Source: Actinokineospora spheciospongiae (GTDB taxonomy: Bacteria; Actinomycetota; Actinomycetes; Mycobacteriales; Pseudonocardiaceae). From it: DNA of 64,000 nucleotides. Made by a program: the position numbers and the translations under genes. The notes under the pieces are model-generated. The model worked only from the letters and a program-made list of their open reading frames with translations. It made no database searches and was not told the origin of the DNA. The stretch spans positions 1-64,000 of the forward strand of contig NZ_AYXG01000087.1 of the NCBI RefSeq assembly GCF_000564855.1. The letters run 5' to 3'. Each line of letters starts with the position of its first letter. Within the stretch, counting starts at the first letter, position 1. This document shows positions 10,186 through 19,547 of the stretch, piece by piece.

Positions 10186-10964
10186 GCTTCGAGCGGGCGG
10201 CTGACCTCATCCGGGAGGCCGACGCGGTCCTGGTGTGCGCCGGGGCGGGCATGGGCGTCGACTCCGGCCTCCCGGACTTCCGGGGCAACCAGGGCTTCTG
10301 GCGCGCGTACCCCCCGTACGCGCGCCTGGGCCTGGCCTTCGAGGAGCTGGCCGACCCCGTGCACTTCGCCGACGACCCGGAGTTGGCGTGGGGCTTCTAC
10401 GGCCACCGCACCCACCTCTACCGCGACACGATCCCGCACGGGGGCTTCGCCATCCTCCGCTCCTGGGGTGCCCGGGTCTTCACCTCCAACGTCGACGGCC
10501 AGTTCCAGAAGGCGGGCTTCGCCGACGTCGCCGAGGTGCACGGGTCGATTCACCACCTCCAGTGCACCCTGCCGTGCCGGAGCGACATCTGGCCCTCCAC
10601 GCAGGACATCACCGTCGACCCGGACACCATGCGCGCCGTGGGCGACCTCCCCGCCTGCCCGTCCTGCGGCAGCCTCGCCCGCCCCAACATCCTGATGTTC
10701 GGCGACGCCCACTGGGTCCCCGACCGCAGCCAAGCCCAACTCGACGCGGTGAACGGGTGGCGGCGCGGCCGCAAGGTCACCGTCGTGGAGATCGGCGCGG
10801 GCCAGGCCGTTCCCACCGTCCGCCGGTACGCCGAACTCGCGGGTGCGGCGACCGGCGCCCTCATCCGCATCAACCCCCGGGAGCCTGACATCCGCCACAA
10901 CCGTGGCGTCTCCCTGCCGGTCGGCGCCCTCGAAGCGCTCACCGCCATCCAGGAGCGCCTGTAG
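10182..10964 (+). CDS. Sir2-family NAD-dependent deacylase
   Basis: A 260-residue sirtuin. It has the NAD-binding GAGMGVDSGLPDFRG motif near residue 22, TSNVDGQ and EVHGS with the catalytic histidine, and two cysteine pairs (QCTLPC and CPSCG) that can hold the structural zinc. Sirtuins remove acyl groups from lysines, consuming NAD+; some bacterial classes act as mono-ADP-ribosyltransferases. The GTG start at 10182 overlaps the mhuD stop by four bases, so the protein is made with MhuD. It ends 19 bp from the convergent EEP-family gene. Confidence 0.9.
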   Translation: MSFERAADLIREADAVLVCAGAGMGVDSGLPDFRGNQGFWRAYPPYARLGLAFEELADPVHFADDPELAWGFYGHRTHLYRDTIPHGGFAILRSWGARVFTSNVDGQFQKAGFADVAEVHGSIHHLQCTLPCRSDIWPSTQDITVDPDTMRAVGDLPACPSCGSLARPNILMFGDAHWVPDRSQAQLDAVNGWRRGRKVTVVEIGAGQAVPTVRRYAELAGAATGALIRINPREPDIRHNRGVSLPVGALEALTAIQERL

Positions 10965-10983
10965 GCCCTGTCCCCGCGGTTCT

Positions 10984-12003
10984 CTAGCGGGGCAGCACCA
11001 GGTCGGTGAACAGCACGTTGTGGTCACTGCCGGGCAGGTCGTAGACCGCCGCGGACGCCGCCCCCAGCCGCCGGTCGAACAGCACGTGGTCCAGGGTGAC
11101 CGGCGGCCCCACCGGCCACTGCGACCACGTGGGACGAAGGGCCTCCCCGGTCACCTCGGCGGCGTCGGAGTACCCCCGGTCGATGAGCTGGGTGAACGAC
11201 GCGTGGTCCAAAGTGGCGTTGAAGTCGCCCACCAGGACCCGGGGCCGGGTGCGCCCATCAGGGCTGGGGAAAGCAGCCAGTTCCCGCTGCCACTGCGCGC
11301 GGTCTACCTCGGAACCGACCGGCGGCACCGTGTGCACCGAGACCACCTCCAGGTCCTGGCTGCCCGACAGGTCCAGGACCGCCGCGGGCATCTCGAAGCG
11401 GCTGCGCTCCGGCACCAGCACGATCTGCCGCAGCGGCACCTTGGCCAGGATGCCGCCGCCCTCGCCGCCCGCCTTGGGGCGCAGCACGCGGTTCGGGAGC
11501 AGGTCGGCGATGCCCGCCCGGTCGAGTGCGGCCACCGCGGCCGGGGTCAGCTCCTGCAACGCCAGCACGTCGACCCGGGCATCGCGGACCAGGCGGACCA
11601 GGGTGGCCGGGTCGGCGAGGCCGAGGCGGAGGTTGGCGGTCATCACCCGCACGTGCTGGCCGTCCGGCAGGGAAGTGCCGTCCGGGAGGACGCGGGGGGT
11701 CAGGACGATGCCCAGGGAGATCGACAGGACCAGGGCCAGCAGCGACTGGAGGCGGCGGCCCAGGACCAGAGCGAACAGGGTGATCACCAGCCCGCCCACG
11801 GCGGTGTACGGGGTGAGGGCGAGCGCGGCGGCGGTAAACCGATTGCCGTCGTGGCCGCTGAGCCGGAGGATCGTCAGCCCCAGCAGGGCCAGCACCGGCA
11901 GGGCCACCAGCACCGTCACCCAGCGCCGTCGCCTGCGCCGGGGTGGTGGGGGTGGACCTTCCGGCGGGGGGATCTCCGCGCTGGTCGGCCGGGTGAGCGC
12001 CAT
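10984..12003 (-). CDS. Membrane-anchored endonuclease/exonuclease/phosphatase family protein
   Basis: A 339-residue protein with a Pro/Arg-rich N-terminus (PPPEGPPPPPRRRRRR), three hydrophobic membrane segments (about residues 27-105) and a C-terminal EEP domain. The domain shows VRVMTANLRLG, ALQELTP (metal-binding Glu), VSVHTVPP, VGDFNATLDH (catalytic Asp/Asn) and GSDHNVLFTDL with the catalytic histidine. EEP enzymes cleave phosphodiesters in nucleic acids or lipids; the external location suggests an extracellular substrate, which is not known. ATG 12003 begins just before the proline-rich tail. It is divergent from the drrA-like gene over 114 bp. Confidence 0.85.
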   Translation of the reverse strand: MALTRPTSAEIPPPEGPPPPPRRRRRRWVTVLVALPVLALLGLTILRLSGHDGNRFTAAALALTPYTAVGGLVITLFALVLGRRLQSLLALVLSISLGIVLTPRVLPDGTSLPDGQHVRVMTANLRLGLADPATLVRLVRDARVDVLALQELTPAAVAALDRAGIADLLPNRVLRPKAGGEGGGILAKVPLRQIVLVPERSRFEMPAAVLDLSGSQDLEVVSVHTVPPVGSEVDRAQWQRELAAFPSPDGRTRPRVLVGDFNATLDHASFTQLIDRGYSDAAEVTGEALRPTWSQWPVGPPVTLDHVLFDRRLGAASAAVYDLPGSDHNVLFTDLVLPR

Positions 12004-12027
12004 GCCACCAGGATGCCCCACCGGGCC

Positions 12028-12078
12028 GCTGTCACGGCGGGGTGCCGCTGACAGCGCGCTGTGCCCGCGCTGACAGCG
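12028..12078. promoter_or_regulatory. Phased TGACAGC elements in the exporter promoter
   Basis: TGACAGC occurs on the plus strand at 12049-12055 and 12071-12077, 22 bp apart and both inside CGCTGACAGCG, and on the minus strand at 12028-12034 (GCTGTCA). The 21-22 bp phasing is two helical turns, and the site lies between two divergent genes immediately before the ABC transporter. This looks like an operator, although the regulator is not in the window. Confidence 0.5.
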
Positions 12079-12117
12079 GTCGGGTGCAGCCTGGGTGGAC
12101 ACGAAGAAGGGGGACGC

Positions 12118-13089
12118 ATGTCCGGCAACACAGATCTGGCCGTGGAGGCCGAGGGGCTGGTGAAGCGCTTCGGGGACACGGTCGCCCTCGACGGGGTCGA
12201 CCTGGCCGTGCCGAGGGGGAAGGTGCTGGGGGTGCTCGGCCCGAACGGGGCGGGCAAGACGACCGCGGTCCGGGTCCTGGCGACGCTGCTGCGCGCCGAC
12301 GAGGGGTGGGCCAGGGTCGGCGGGTACGACGTGCGCGAGCAGGCGACGGCCGTGCGCGGGCTGATCGGCCTCACCGGCCAGTACGCCTCGGTCGACGAGG
12401 ACCTGTCCGGCACCGAGAACCTGGTGCTCATCGGCAAGCTCCTGGGCCTGCCCAAGGCGGAGGCCAAGGCGCGCGCGAAGGACCTGATGGCGCGCTTCGA
12501 GCTGACCGACGCCGCGGGCCGCTCCGTCAAGACCTACTCCGGCGGGATGCGCCGCCGCGCCGACCTGGCGGCCAGCCTGGTCGGCCGCCCCGAGGTGCTC
12601 TACCTCGACGAACCCACCACCGGCCTCGACCCGCACAGCCGCAACGAGGTGTGGGCCACCGTCCGCACCCTCGTCGACGACGGGACGACGGTGCTGCTGA
12701 CCACCCAGTACCTGGAGGAGGCCGACCGGTTGGCCGACCTGATCACGGTGATCGACCACGGCAGGGTCATCGCCAACGGCACCCCGAACGAGCTGAAGCG
12801 CCGCACCGGCGGCCAGGCCCTCCAGGTGCGCCCGAGCCTGCCCACCGACCTGCCCGCGGTCGCGGCGATCCTGCGCGAGCTGACCGGCATCGACCCGATC
12901 ACCGACGCCGAGTCCGGCCTGCTGAGCACCCCGGTCGACAACTCGCTGCTGCTGTCCGCGCTCGTCCGCAGGCTGGACGAGGCGGGCATCACCGCCGACG
13001 AGCTGGCGCTGCGGCTGCCCAGCCTCGACGAGGTGTTCCTGTCCCTGACCGGCCGGACCACCCCGGTGACCGAAGGGAGCGTGGCATGA
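12118..13089 (+). CDS. DrrA-like ABC exporter ATP-binding protein
   Basis: A 323-residue ATPase of the daunorubicin-resistance (DrrA) class. Walker A is GPNGAGKTT near residue 42, the signature is TYSGGMRRR, Walker B LYLDEPTTGLDP, followed by the switch histidine region TTQYLEEADRLAD. The C-terminal part after about residue 220 is the regulatory extension typical of DrrA. It probably energises export of a hydrophobic compound or drug with the next gene. ATG 12118 follows GAAGGGGG. The stop overlaps the permease start as ATGA. Confidence 0.93.
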   Translation: MSGNTDLAVEAEGLVKRFGDTVALDGVDLAVPRGKVLGVLGPNGAGKTTAVRVLATLLRADEGWARVGGYDVREQATAVRGLIGLTGQYASVDEDLSGTENLVLIGKLLGLPKAEAKARAKDLMARFELTDAAGRSVKTYSGGMRRRADLAASLVGRPEVLYLDEPTTGLDPHSRNEVWATVRTLVDDGTTVLLTTQYLEEADRLADLITVIDHGRVIANGTPNELKRRTGGQALQVRPSLPTDLPAVAAILRELTGIDPITDAESGLLSTPVDNSLLLSALVRRLDEAGITADELALRLPSLDEVFLSLTGRTTPVTEGSVA

Positions 13090-13877
13090 GCACGCCCACC
13101 ACCACCCACATCAGCCCCGGCCTGGCCCTGCGCCACGGCTTCGCCCTGGCGGGCCGGTCCATCACCAAGACCCGCAAGAACCCCGAGTCCCTGCTGGACG
13201 TCACGCTCCAGCCGATCATCTTCCTGCTGCTGTTCGTCTACCTGTTCGGCGGCGCGCTCGCGGGCAGCCCCGAGCAGTACCTGCAACTGCTGCTGCCCGG
13301 CCTGATGGTGCAGAACATCGCCTTCGCCAGCCTGGGCACCGGCATGGCGCTGTGCACCGACATCAGCAAGGGCGTCTTCGACCGCTTCCGCAGCATGCCC
13401 ATCGCCCGCTCGGCGCCCCTGGTCGGCGCGGTCCTGGGCGACGTGGTGCGGTTCGTGGTCACGTTGGCGGTGCTGATCGTGTTCGCGGTGATCCTGGGCT
13501 TCCGGGTGCAGACGGACCCGGGGCGGTTCCTGGTCGCGGTGGTGCTGATGATCCTGTTCGGGCTGTGCCTGTGCTGGGTGTCGGTGTTCGTCGGGATGCT
13601 GGTCAAGAGCCCGCAGGCCGTCCCCGGCACGCTGGTGGCGTTCATCCTGCCGCTCACCTTCGGCAGCAACGTGTTCGTCTCCGCCGACACGATGCCGGGC
13701 TGGCTCAGGGGCTGGGTCGAGATCAACCCGGTGTCGCACCTGACCAACGCCGCCCGCGGCCTGCTGCTGGGCGGGGAGTGGGTGGGCGATGCGGTCTGGG
13801 CCTTCGTCTGGGGTGTCGCGATCGCCGCGGTGTTCTTCCCCCTGGCACTGCGCGCCTACCGCCGCCGCGTCGGCTGA
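13086..13877 (+). CDS. DrrB-like ABC-2 type exporter permease
   Basis: A 263-residue membrane protein with about six hydrophobic segments and the ABC-2 signature region (GVFDRFRSMPIARSAPLVGAVLGDVVRF). It is the membrane partner of the preceding ATPase, with which it overlaps by four bases. The family includes DrrB, the daunorubicin exporter, but the substrate here is unknown. A 12-bp stem-loop ends the two-gene operon. Confidence 0.92.
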   Translation: MSTPTTTHISPGLALRHGFALAGRSITKTRKNPESLLDVTLQPIIFLLLFVYLFGGALAGSPEQYLQLLLPGLMVQNIAFASLGTGMALCTDISKGVFDRFRSMPIARSAPLVGAVLGDVVRFVVTLAVLIVFAVILGFRVQTDPGRFLVAVVLMILFGLCLCWVSVFVGMLVKSPQAVPGTLVAFILPLTFGSNVFVSADTMPGWLRGWVEINPVSHLTNAARGLLLGGEWVGDAVWAFVWGVAIAAVFFPLALRAYRRRVG

Positions 13878-13885
13878 CCGGACCG

Positions 13886-13924
13886 CCGATGGCCCGCTCC
13901 GCCGCGTGCGGGGCGGGCCATCGG
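13886..13924 (+). terminator. Terminator after the DrrAB-like operon
   Basis: A perfect 12-bp stem (CCGATGGCCCGC with its complement) encloses a 15-base GC-rich loop nine bases after the permease stop. It may work in both directions against the convergent BTAD regulator. Confidence 0.75.
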
Positions 13925-14020
13925 TTCATCGGTTGGCCGCCGGATCATGGTCTGGTCGGATTCAGTGGTGAATCCAATGCGACATGGCGCACCAGCTTCT
14001 CCGGTGTGCGATGTTCCCCA

Positions 14021-17000
14021 TCACTCCGCAGGTGCTCCAAAATCTGCTGTGGACACTGCATTGTGGAGGGACTTGAGCGCGGTGGCGCGGTCGAGGGCCG
14101 CTGCTGCCGCGTGGGCCGCTTCCCCTGCCCGTGCGCCGATCCGCTCGTCGATCGCGGCCCTCAGGCTCGTCAGTTCCGGGTTGCCGAGGTCGGGGGCGCC
14201 GCGGATGGCCGTGCTCAGGCCGAGCAGGTAGGCCGCGCCCGCCGGGTCGCCCGCGGCCAGCCACGCCATGGCGGCGGTCTCCGCGACGGCGCTGACCACC
14301 GGCATGTCCGGGATGGCCGACAGGTCGACCGCGGCGGTGCGCAACCGGGCCAGTGCCAGCGGCAGGTCGCCGGTGGCGACGGCGAGCTGGGCGCCGACGG
14401 TCGTCAGCGTCCTGGCCATGTGCGGGGCCCGGTTCTCCAGCGTCGCCACCCGCGCGGTGACCGCCTCGTGCTCGGCCACCGCCGCCGACAGGTCGCCGCG
14501 CTGCCGCAGGACGGTGGACAGCCAGCTCTGGACCAGGATGCCCAGGTCGTTGGTGCCGCGTTCGCGCAGCATCCGCAGGGCTGCGCGCAGGCCGCGCTCG
14601 GCGCCGTCGAGGTCGCCCGCGCGGCCGCGCTGGATGGCCAGCCGGGCGAGCATGCCGGGCAGTTCGTCGGCCGCGCCCAGCTCGCGGACCAGGTGGACGG
14701 CCTCTTCGACGGCGGCGATCGAGCCCGCGTGGTCGCCGAGCAGCGAGCGGCGCTCGGCCACCTGCCCGATCGCCATGGCCTGGCCCCAGCGGTCGCCCAG
14801 CTCGCGGAAGCGGGCCAGCGCCCCGGCCGCCGCGGCCTCCGACCCGGCCAGGTCGCCGGTGTTCTCCAGCAGGAAGGCCCGGCCCAGCTCGGCCATGGCG
14901 CGCGCCCACGGGTCCGGGTGCGCCGCCGCCCGCGCCAGCCCGGCGAACGCCTCGTCGACCTCCCCGGCGAACGCGGCGAGCATCGGTTCCACCATCGCCA
15001 TCGACGGGTGGTGGTCCATGGCGCGGGTTTCGGCCAGCTCGGTGCGCAGCTCGGCCAGCACCGCCGGGTCGGGCATCCCGGCCGCGTCGTCGAAGGCGGT
15101 CAGGGCGCGCAGGGTGGCGGTGGCGTGCGCGGGGGCCGGGCCGGGCAGCGCGACAACCGACCGCATCAGGTTCACCGCCTCCCGGTGGTGGCCGCTGATC
15201 ATCCAGAACCAGCCCGCGCGCAGCGCCAGCCGGGTGGCCAGGTCGGCGTCGCCCGCCTCGGCGGCGTAGCGGGTGGCGGCCAGGACGTTCTCCTGGTCGG
15301 CGGCGATCCTGGCCATCCAGCGCACCTGGTCCGGGCCGCGCAGCCGGGGTTCGGCGTCGTCGAGGAAGGCCAGCGCGCACCGGCTGAACGCGGCGCGCAC
15401 CCGCGCGACCTCGGCGGCGCCGTGCTCGGCGAGCCGCTCGGCCGCGTACGCCCGGACCGTCTCCAGCACCCGGTACCGCACCTGCCCGTCGCGGCCCTCG
15501 GCCACCTGCACCAGCGACTTCTCCACCAGCGAGGCCAGCACGTAGACGACGTCCTCGGCCGGGAGCAGGGTGTCGTCGGCGGCGACCGCGGGGACCCAGT
15601 CGGCCGCGGCGGGCGCCGGGAACACCGACAGCCGCGCGGCCAGCACCCGCTCCGGTTCCTCCAGCAGGTCCCAGCTCCACTCGACCACCGCGCGCAGCGT
15701 CCGGTGCCGGGGCAGCGAGGTGCGGCTGCCGCCGGTGAGCAGCCGGAACCGGTCGTCGAGCCGTTCGGCGACCTGGCCCAGGGTCATCGACCGCAGCCGG
15801 GCGGCGGCCAGCTCCAGGGCCAGCGGCAGCCCGTCGAGGCGGCGGCAGACCTCGGCGACCGCGGGGGCGTGCTCGGCGACGGCGAACCCGGGGGCGGCGG
15901 CCTCGGCCCGGTCGGCGAACAGCCGCACCGCCTCGGCGGCGAGCACCTCGGCGGCCTCGGCGCGCTCGGCGGGCAGCCCCAGCGGTCCGACGCCGAACAC
16001 CACCTCGCCGGTGATCGCCAGCGGCTCGCGGCTGGTGGCCAGCACGGTCAGCCTCGGGCAGCGGGCCAGCACCGCGTCCGCCAGGGCCGCTGCGGCCTCG
16101 ACCAGGTGCTCGCAGTTGTCCAGCACCAGCACGCCCCGCTGCGCCGACAGCATCTCCACCACCCGGTCCAGCACCCGGCCGGGTCGCGGCGGCGCGCCGC
16201 CCGGGGCGTCCAGCAGCCGGGTCTCGCGGGCGCCGAGCGCGGCCAGCACCGCGCCGGGCACGTCCTCGGCGGCGCGCACCGCGGCCAGCTCCACCAGCCA
16301 CGTCGGCCGCTCGGAACCCGCGACGGCCTCGCACGACAGCCGCGTCTTGCCCGCCCCGCCCGGCCCGACCAGGGTCACCAGCCGGGCCGAGGCGAGCAGC
16401 CCGCGCACCTCGGCCAGCTCGACCCGCCTGCCGACGAAGCTGGTCAGCGCCGGGGTGGGGACGGCGGCGGGGGCCGCCGGGGCGAGGTCGCCGCGCAGCA
16501 CGGCCAGGTGCAGGTCGCGCAGCTCTGCGGACGGTTCGACGCCCAGCTCCTCGGCCAGTGCCCGGCGGATGCGCTCGTGGGCGGCCAGTGCCTCGGCCTG
16601 CCTGCCGGACAGGTACAGCGCGCGCACCAGCAGCCCGGCCGCCCGCTCGCGCAGCGGGTGCTCGGCGACCAGGCCGTGCAGCTCGGCCACGGTGTCGGCG
16701 TGCCCGCCCAGGTCGACGTCGGCGGCCAGCCGGTCCTCCAGGGCGGCCACCCGCAGCTCGGTGAGCCTGGTGATCGCGGCACCGGCGAACGGCGCGTCGG
16801 CCAGCCCGGACAGCGCCGGGCCGCGCCACAGCTCCAGCGCGGCGCGCAGGGCCGCCGCGGCCTCGGTGGGCCTGCCCTCGCGCAGCGCCAGCCTGCCCTC
16901 GGCCGCCAGCCGCTCGAACCGGTGCACGTCGACGTCGTCGCGGTCGACCACCAGCCGGTACCCGGACGCCGACGACTCGACCAGCCCGTCGGCCCCGGCG

Positions 17001-17224
17001 CGCAGCGCCCGGCGCAGCCGCGACACCAGCGATTGCAGCGCGTTCACCGCGTCAGCGGGCGGTTCGTCGCCCCACAGCGAGTCGATCAGCGCGGCCGAGG
17101 TGACCACCCGGCCCGCGTCGAGGGCCAGCCGGGCGAGCAGCATCCGCAGCCGGGCCCCGCCCAGCTCGACCTCCACCGCGCCCGCGCCGGTGACCCGCAC
17201 CGGGCCGAGCATCGCCACCCGCAC
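14021..17224 (-). CDS. AfsR/BTAD-type regulator with NB-ARC and TPR domains
   Basis: A 1067-residue STAND-class transcription regulator. An N-terminal winged-helix DNA-binding domain (about 1-90, with LARLALDAGRVVTSAALIDSLWG) and BTAD helices (about 95-240) are followed by an NTPase module with Walker A GPGGAGKT and a VLDNCEHL Walker B, then a long helical TPR-like C-terminus without a recognised LuxR helix. Such proteins couple nucleotide-driven oligomerisation to control of secondary metabolism. Start GTG 17224 was chosen over ATG 17269 because GGGAGG stands eight bases before it and MRVAMLGPVRV is the usual opening. It lies 59 bp downstream of the M1 peptidase gene on the same strand. Confidence 0.88.
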   Translation of the reverse strand: MRVAMLGPVRVTGAGAVEVELGGARLRMLLARLALDAGRVVTSAALIDSLWGDEPPADAVNALQSLVSRLRRALRAGADGLVESSASGYRLVVDRDDVDVHRFERLAAEGRLALREGRPTEAAAALRAALELWRGPALSGLADAPFAGAAITRLTELRVAALEDRLAADVDLGGHADTVAELHGLVAEHPLRERAAGLLVRALYLSGRQAEALAAHERIRRALAEELGVEPSAELRDLHLAVLRGDLAPAAPAAVPTPALTSFVGRRVELAEVRGLLASARLVTLVGPGGAGKTRLSCEAVAGSERPTWLVELAAVRAAEDVPGAVLAALGARETRLLDAPGGAPPRPGRVLDRVVEMLSAQRGVLVLDNCEHLVEAAAALADAVLARCPRLTVLATSREPLAITGEVVFGVGPLGLPAERAEAAEVLAAEAVRLFADRAEAAAPGFAVAEHAPAVAEVCRRLDGLPLALELAAARLRSMTLGQVAERLDDRFRLLTGGSRTSLPRHRTLRAVVEWSWDLLEEPERVLAARLSVFPAPAAADWVPAVAADDTLLPAEDVVYVLASLVEKSLVQVAEGRDGQVRYRVLETVRAYAAERLAEHGAAEVARVRAAFSRCALAFLDDAEPRLRGPDQVRWMARIAADQENVLAATRYAAEAGDADLATRLALRAGWFWMISGHHREAVNLMRSVVALPGPAPAHATATLRALTAFDDAAGMPDPAVLAELRTELAETRAMDHHPSMAMVEPMLAAFAGEVDEAFAGLARAAAHPDPWARAMAELGRAFLLENTGDLAGSEAAAAGALARFRELGDRWGQAMAIGQVAERRSLLGDHAGSIAAVEEAVHLVRELGAADELPGMLARLAIQRGRAGDLDGAERGLRAALRMLRERGTNDLGILVQSWLSTVLRQRGDLSAAVAEHEAVTARVATLENRAPHMARTLTTVGAQLAVATGDLPLALARLRTAAVDLSAIPDMPVVSAVAETAAMAWLAAGDPAGAAYLLGLSTAIRGAPDLGNPELTSLRAAIDERIGARAGEAAHAAAAALDRATALKSLHNAVSTADFGAPAE

Positions 17225-17283
17225 GCGACCAGCCTCCCAAACCGCGGTTGCCGCCCGACTCCCGGCCACCGCTCAAATCTCTG

Positions 17284-18732
17284 TCACCGCAGAGTGCCCG
17301 GGAACAGGTACCGGTCCTCCGGCTTCGCCGCGTCGCGGAACCAGGCGGTGAGGAACGGGCGCAGGTCGGCCTGCCCGGAGACCTCCACGGCCATGTCCTC
17401 GAACTGCGGCCAGCTCGCGTTGCCGTCGCGGTGGGTGCTCGCCCACCGCTTGAGCAGGCTGCTGAACGCGTCCTCGCCGATCTGGCGGCGCAGGGCGTGC
17501 ATGGCGAGCTGGCCCTTGTCGTAGACGGCGGTGAACTCGTTGCCCGGCCCCATGTCGTAGAGCTTGCGGTTCCAGTAGCGGGTGTTCCCCGACGTCTTGG
17601 ACACCGTGGCGCGGAACCGGTCGTCGAGGTCCACCCGGTTCGCCGACTCGTCCCACAGCCACTGCGCGTAGGAGGCGAAGCACTCGTTGAGGCAGATGTC
17701 GGCCCAGCTCTCGATGGACACGCTGTCGCCGTACCACTGGTGGGCCTGCTCGTGCACGATCGTGTCCAGGTCAGCCCACTTGGCGTAGATCGGCCTGCCC
17801 TGGGTCTCCAGCGAGAAGCCGATGTTCTCGTTGAGGAAGATCCCGCCCGCGCCGCTCTGCGGGTACGGGCCGAACCGGTCGGCCAGGAACGCCAGCACCT
17901 CCGGCACCCGCTCCTCGTCGGCCCGCTTGCCCTCGGTGCCCGGCGCGTACGCGTCGACCAGCGGGACACCGCCGGGCAGCGTCGACCGGACGATGGTCCA
18001 CCGGTCGATGGCCACGGTCGTCACGTACGGCGCGATCGGGTTCGGCTCCACCCAGGTGAACGTCGTCCACCCGCCCTCGGGCTTCGGCGCCTCCTCGCGG
18101 CCGTTGGACACCACGCTCCAGCCGTCGGGCACGCGGGCCCGGACGCTGAACGTCGCCTTGTCGCGGGGGTGGTCGTTGACCGGGTACCAGCTCGACGCGG
18201 AGTGCGGCTCGCCCGCCGCGTACGCCCCGCCGGAGGTGGAGACCTGCCAGCCGTTGGTGCCCAGGTCGCCGTCCGGTTCGGCCTGCGGCTCGCCGGAGTA
18301 GACGACCCGGGTCTTGAACTCCGCGCCCTTGACGACCGGGGTGGCCGGGGTGATCACCAGTTCGTGGTCGCCCGCGCGCTCGGCCCGGGCTCGCACGCCG
18401 TCGACCTCGACCCGGCTGACGTCGAAGCCGGTGAGGTCCAGGTTGAACCGGGACAGGTCGGCGGTCGCCTCGGCGGTGACGGTCGTGTCGCCGTCGAGGC
18501 GCCGCGCCGCCGGGTCGTAGCTGATCCCCACGGCGTAGTCGGTCACGTCGTAACCGCCGTTGCCGTCGTCGGGGTAGTACGGGTCGCCGATCCCCTCCGC
18601 CCCTTCGGCCCCGTCGACCGCGGGCGGTGTGGTGCCGGGCGGTGCGGTCGAGTCGGGGGTGGCGGTGCACCCGGTGAACGCCACCGCGGCGAGCAGCGTG
18701 GCGGTGAGGCGGACGGCGGGGACCCTGGGCAT
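17284..18732 (-). CDS. M1-family metallopeptidase lipoprotein
   Basis: A 482-residue secreted zinc aminopeptidase-like protein. A signal peptide ending in the lipobox-like AVAFTGC predicts lipid anchoring to the outer face of the membrane. The catalytic zinc motif HEQAH at 327-331 with Glu350 fits HExxH-x18-E exactly. The usual GAMEN exopeptidase motif is replaced by a looser GGIFLNENIGF. The expected substrates are extracellular peptides. Start ATG 18732 gives the signal peptide directly. It is divergent from the alpha/beta hydrolase and upstream of the BTAD regulator. Confidence 0.88.
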   Translation of the reverse strand: MPRVPAVRLTATLLAAVAFTGCTATPDSTAPPGTTPPAVDGAEGAEGIGDPYYPDDGNGGYDVTDYAVGISYDPAARRLDGDTTVTAEATADLSRFNLDLTGFDVSRVEVDGVRARAERAGDHELVITPATPVVKGAEFKTRVVYSGEPQAEPDGDLGTNGWQVSTSGGAYAAGEPHSASSWYPVNDHPRDKATFSVRARVPDGWSVVSNGREEAPKPEGGWTTFTWVEPNPIAPYVTTVAIDRWTIVRSTLPGGVPLVDAYAPGTEGKRADEERVPEVLAFLADRFGPYPQSGAGGIFLNENIGFSLETQGRPIYAKWADLDTIVHEQAHQWYGDSVSIESWADICLNECFASYAQWLWDESANRVDLDDRFRATVSKTSGNTRYWNRKLYDMGPGNEFTAVYDKGQLAMHALRRQIGEDAFSSLLKRWASTHRDGNASWPQFEDMAVEVSGQADLRPFLTAWFRDAAKPEDRYLFPGTLR

Positions 18733-18790
18733 GGGCCCATTCTGGACGCTGTCCGGTGAGGTCGCGGTGGCTTCGGGCACACTCGGCGCG

Positions 18791-19543
18791 GTGGAGATCG
18801 TGGAGTTCGGCGGTACGGGTCGACCGATCGTGGTGCTGCACGCGCTGATGGGCCGGGCGTCCACCTGGTGGCCGTGCGCCGCGTGGTTGTCCCGCTACGG
18901 TCGGGTGCTCGGCTTCGACGCCCGCAGCCACGGGCGCAACCCGCACCGGGGCGTGTGGACCACCGAGGACTTCGTCGGCGACCTGGTCGACGTGCTGGCC
19001 GGGTTGGGCGAGCCCGCCGTCCTGATCGGCCACTCGATGGGCGGGCTGCACGCGCTGGGGGCCGCCGCGTCCGCGCCGTCGCTGGTGCGGGGGGTGGTGA
19101 CCGAGGACGTGGGGGTGGACCTGGTCGGGCGGACCGCGGACGACTGGCGGGCGTTGTTCGCCGAGTGGCCGGTGCCGTTCCCGTCGCTGGCGCACGTCCG
19201 GGAGTTCTTCGGGCCCGCGGCGGACTACTTCGCCGAGTGCGTGGAGGAGCGCGACGGCGGCTACCGGCTGATCGCGGACCTGGAGGACCTGTTCGGCATC
19301 GCCGAGGAGTGGGGGCGGCGGGACTTCTGGGCGTACGTGGACGCGGTGTCGTGCCCGGTGCTGGCGGTCGAGGCGGAGCACTCGGTGATGCCCGCGGGCC
19401 AGCAGGAGCAGATCCCGCTGCGCGCGCCGGGCGGTGGGCGCCACGTCGTCGCCCCCGGCTCGGGCCACCTGGTGCACGGGTCCGCGCCGGAGTTCTACCG
19501 CGGCGCGGTAGAGGCGTTCCTGTCGGAGCTGTTGGGGCGCTGA
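18791..19543 (+). CDS. Alpha/beta hydrolase
   Basis: A 250-residue alpha/beta hydrolase fold protein. The nucleophile elbow is GHSMGG (about residue 79), the oxyanion region is VVLHALMGRASTWW, and the catalytic histidine is likely in the final GSGHLVHG. Substrate unknown; the class includes esterases, lactonases and C-C hydrolases. GTG 18791 was selected because the first beta strand VEIVEFGGTGRPIVVLHAL starts at once; the longer open frame upstream overlaps the divergent peptidase promoter. It is convergent with the 2'-5' RNA ligase-like gene, four bases apart. Confidence 0.85.
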   Translation: MEIVEFGGTGRPIVVLHALMGRASTWWPCAAWLSRYGRVLGFDARSHGRNPHRGVWTTEDFVGDLVDVLAGLGEPAVLIGHSMGGLHALGAAASAPSLVRGVVTEDVGVDLVGRTADDWRALFAEWPVPFPSLAHVREFFGPAADYFAECVEERDGGYRLIADLEDLFGIAEEWGRRDFWAYVDAVSCPVLAVEAEHSVMPAGQQEQIPLRAPGGGRHVVAPGSGHLVHGSAPEFYRGAVEAFLSELLGR

Positions 19544-19547
19544 GGGT

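Noticed and set aside
13352-17524. 1390-codon open frame on the plus strand
   Set aside because: It lies mostly antisense to the BTAD regulator, whose domains are clear; the frame is rich in Arg/Gly/Gln as expected for an antisense shadow in GC-rich DNA.
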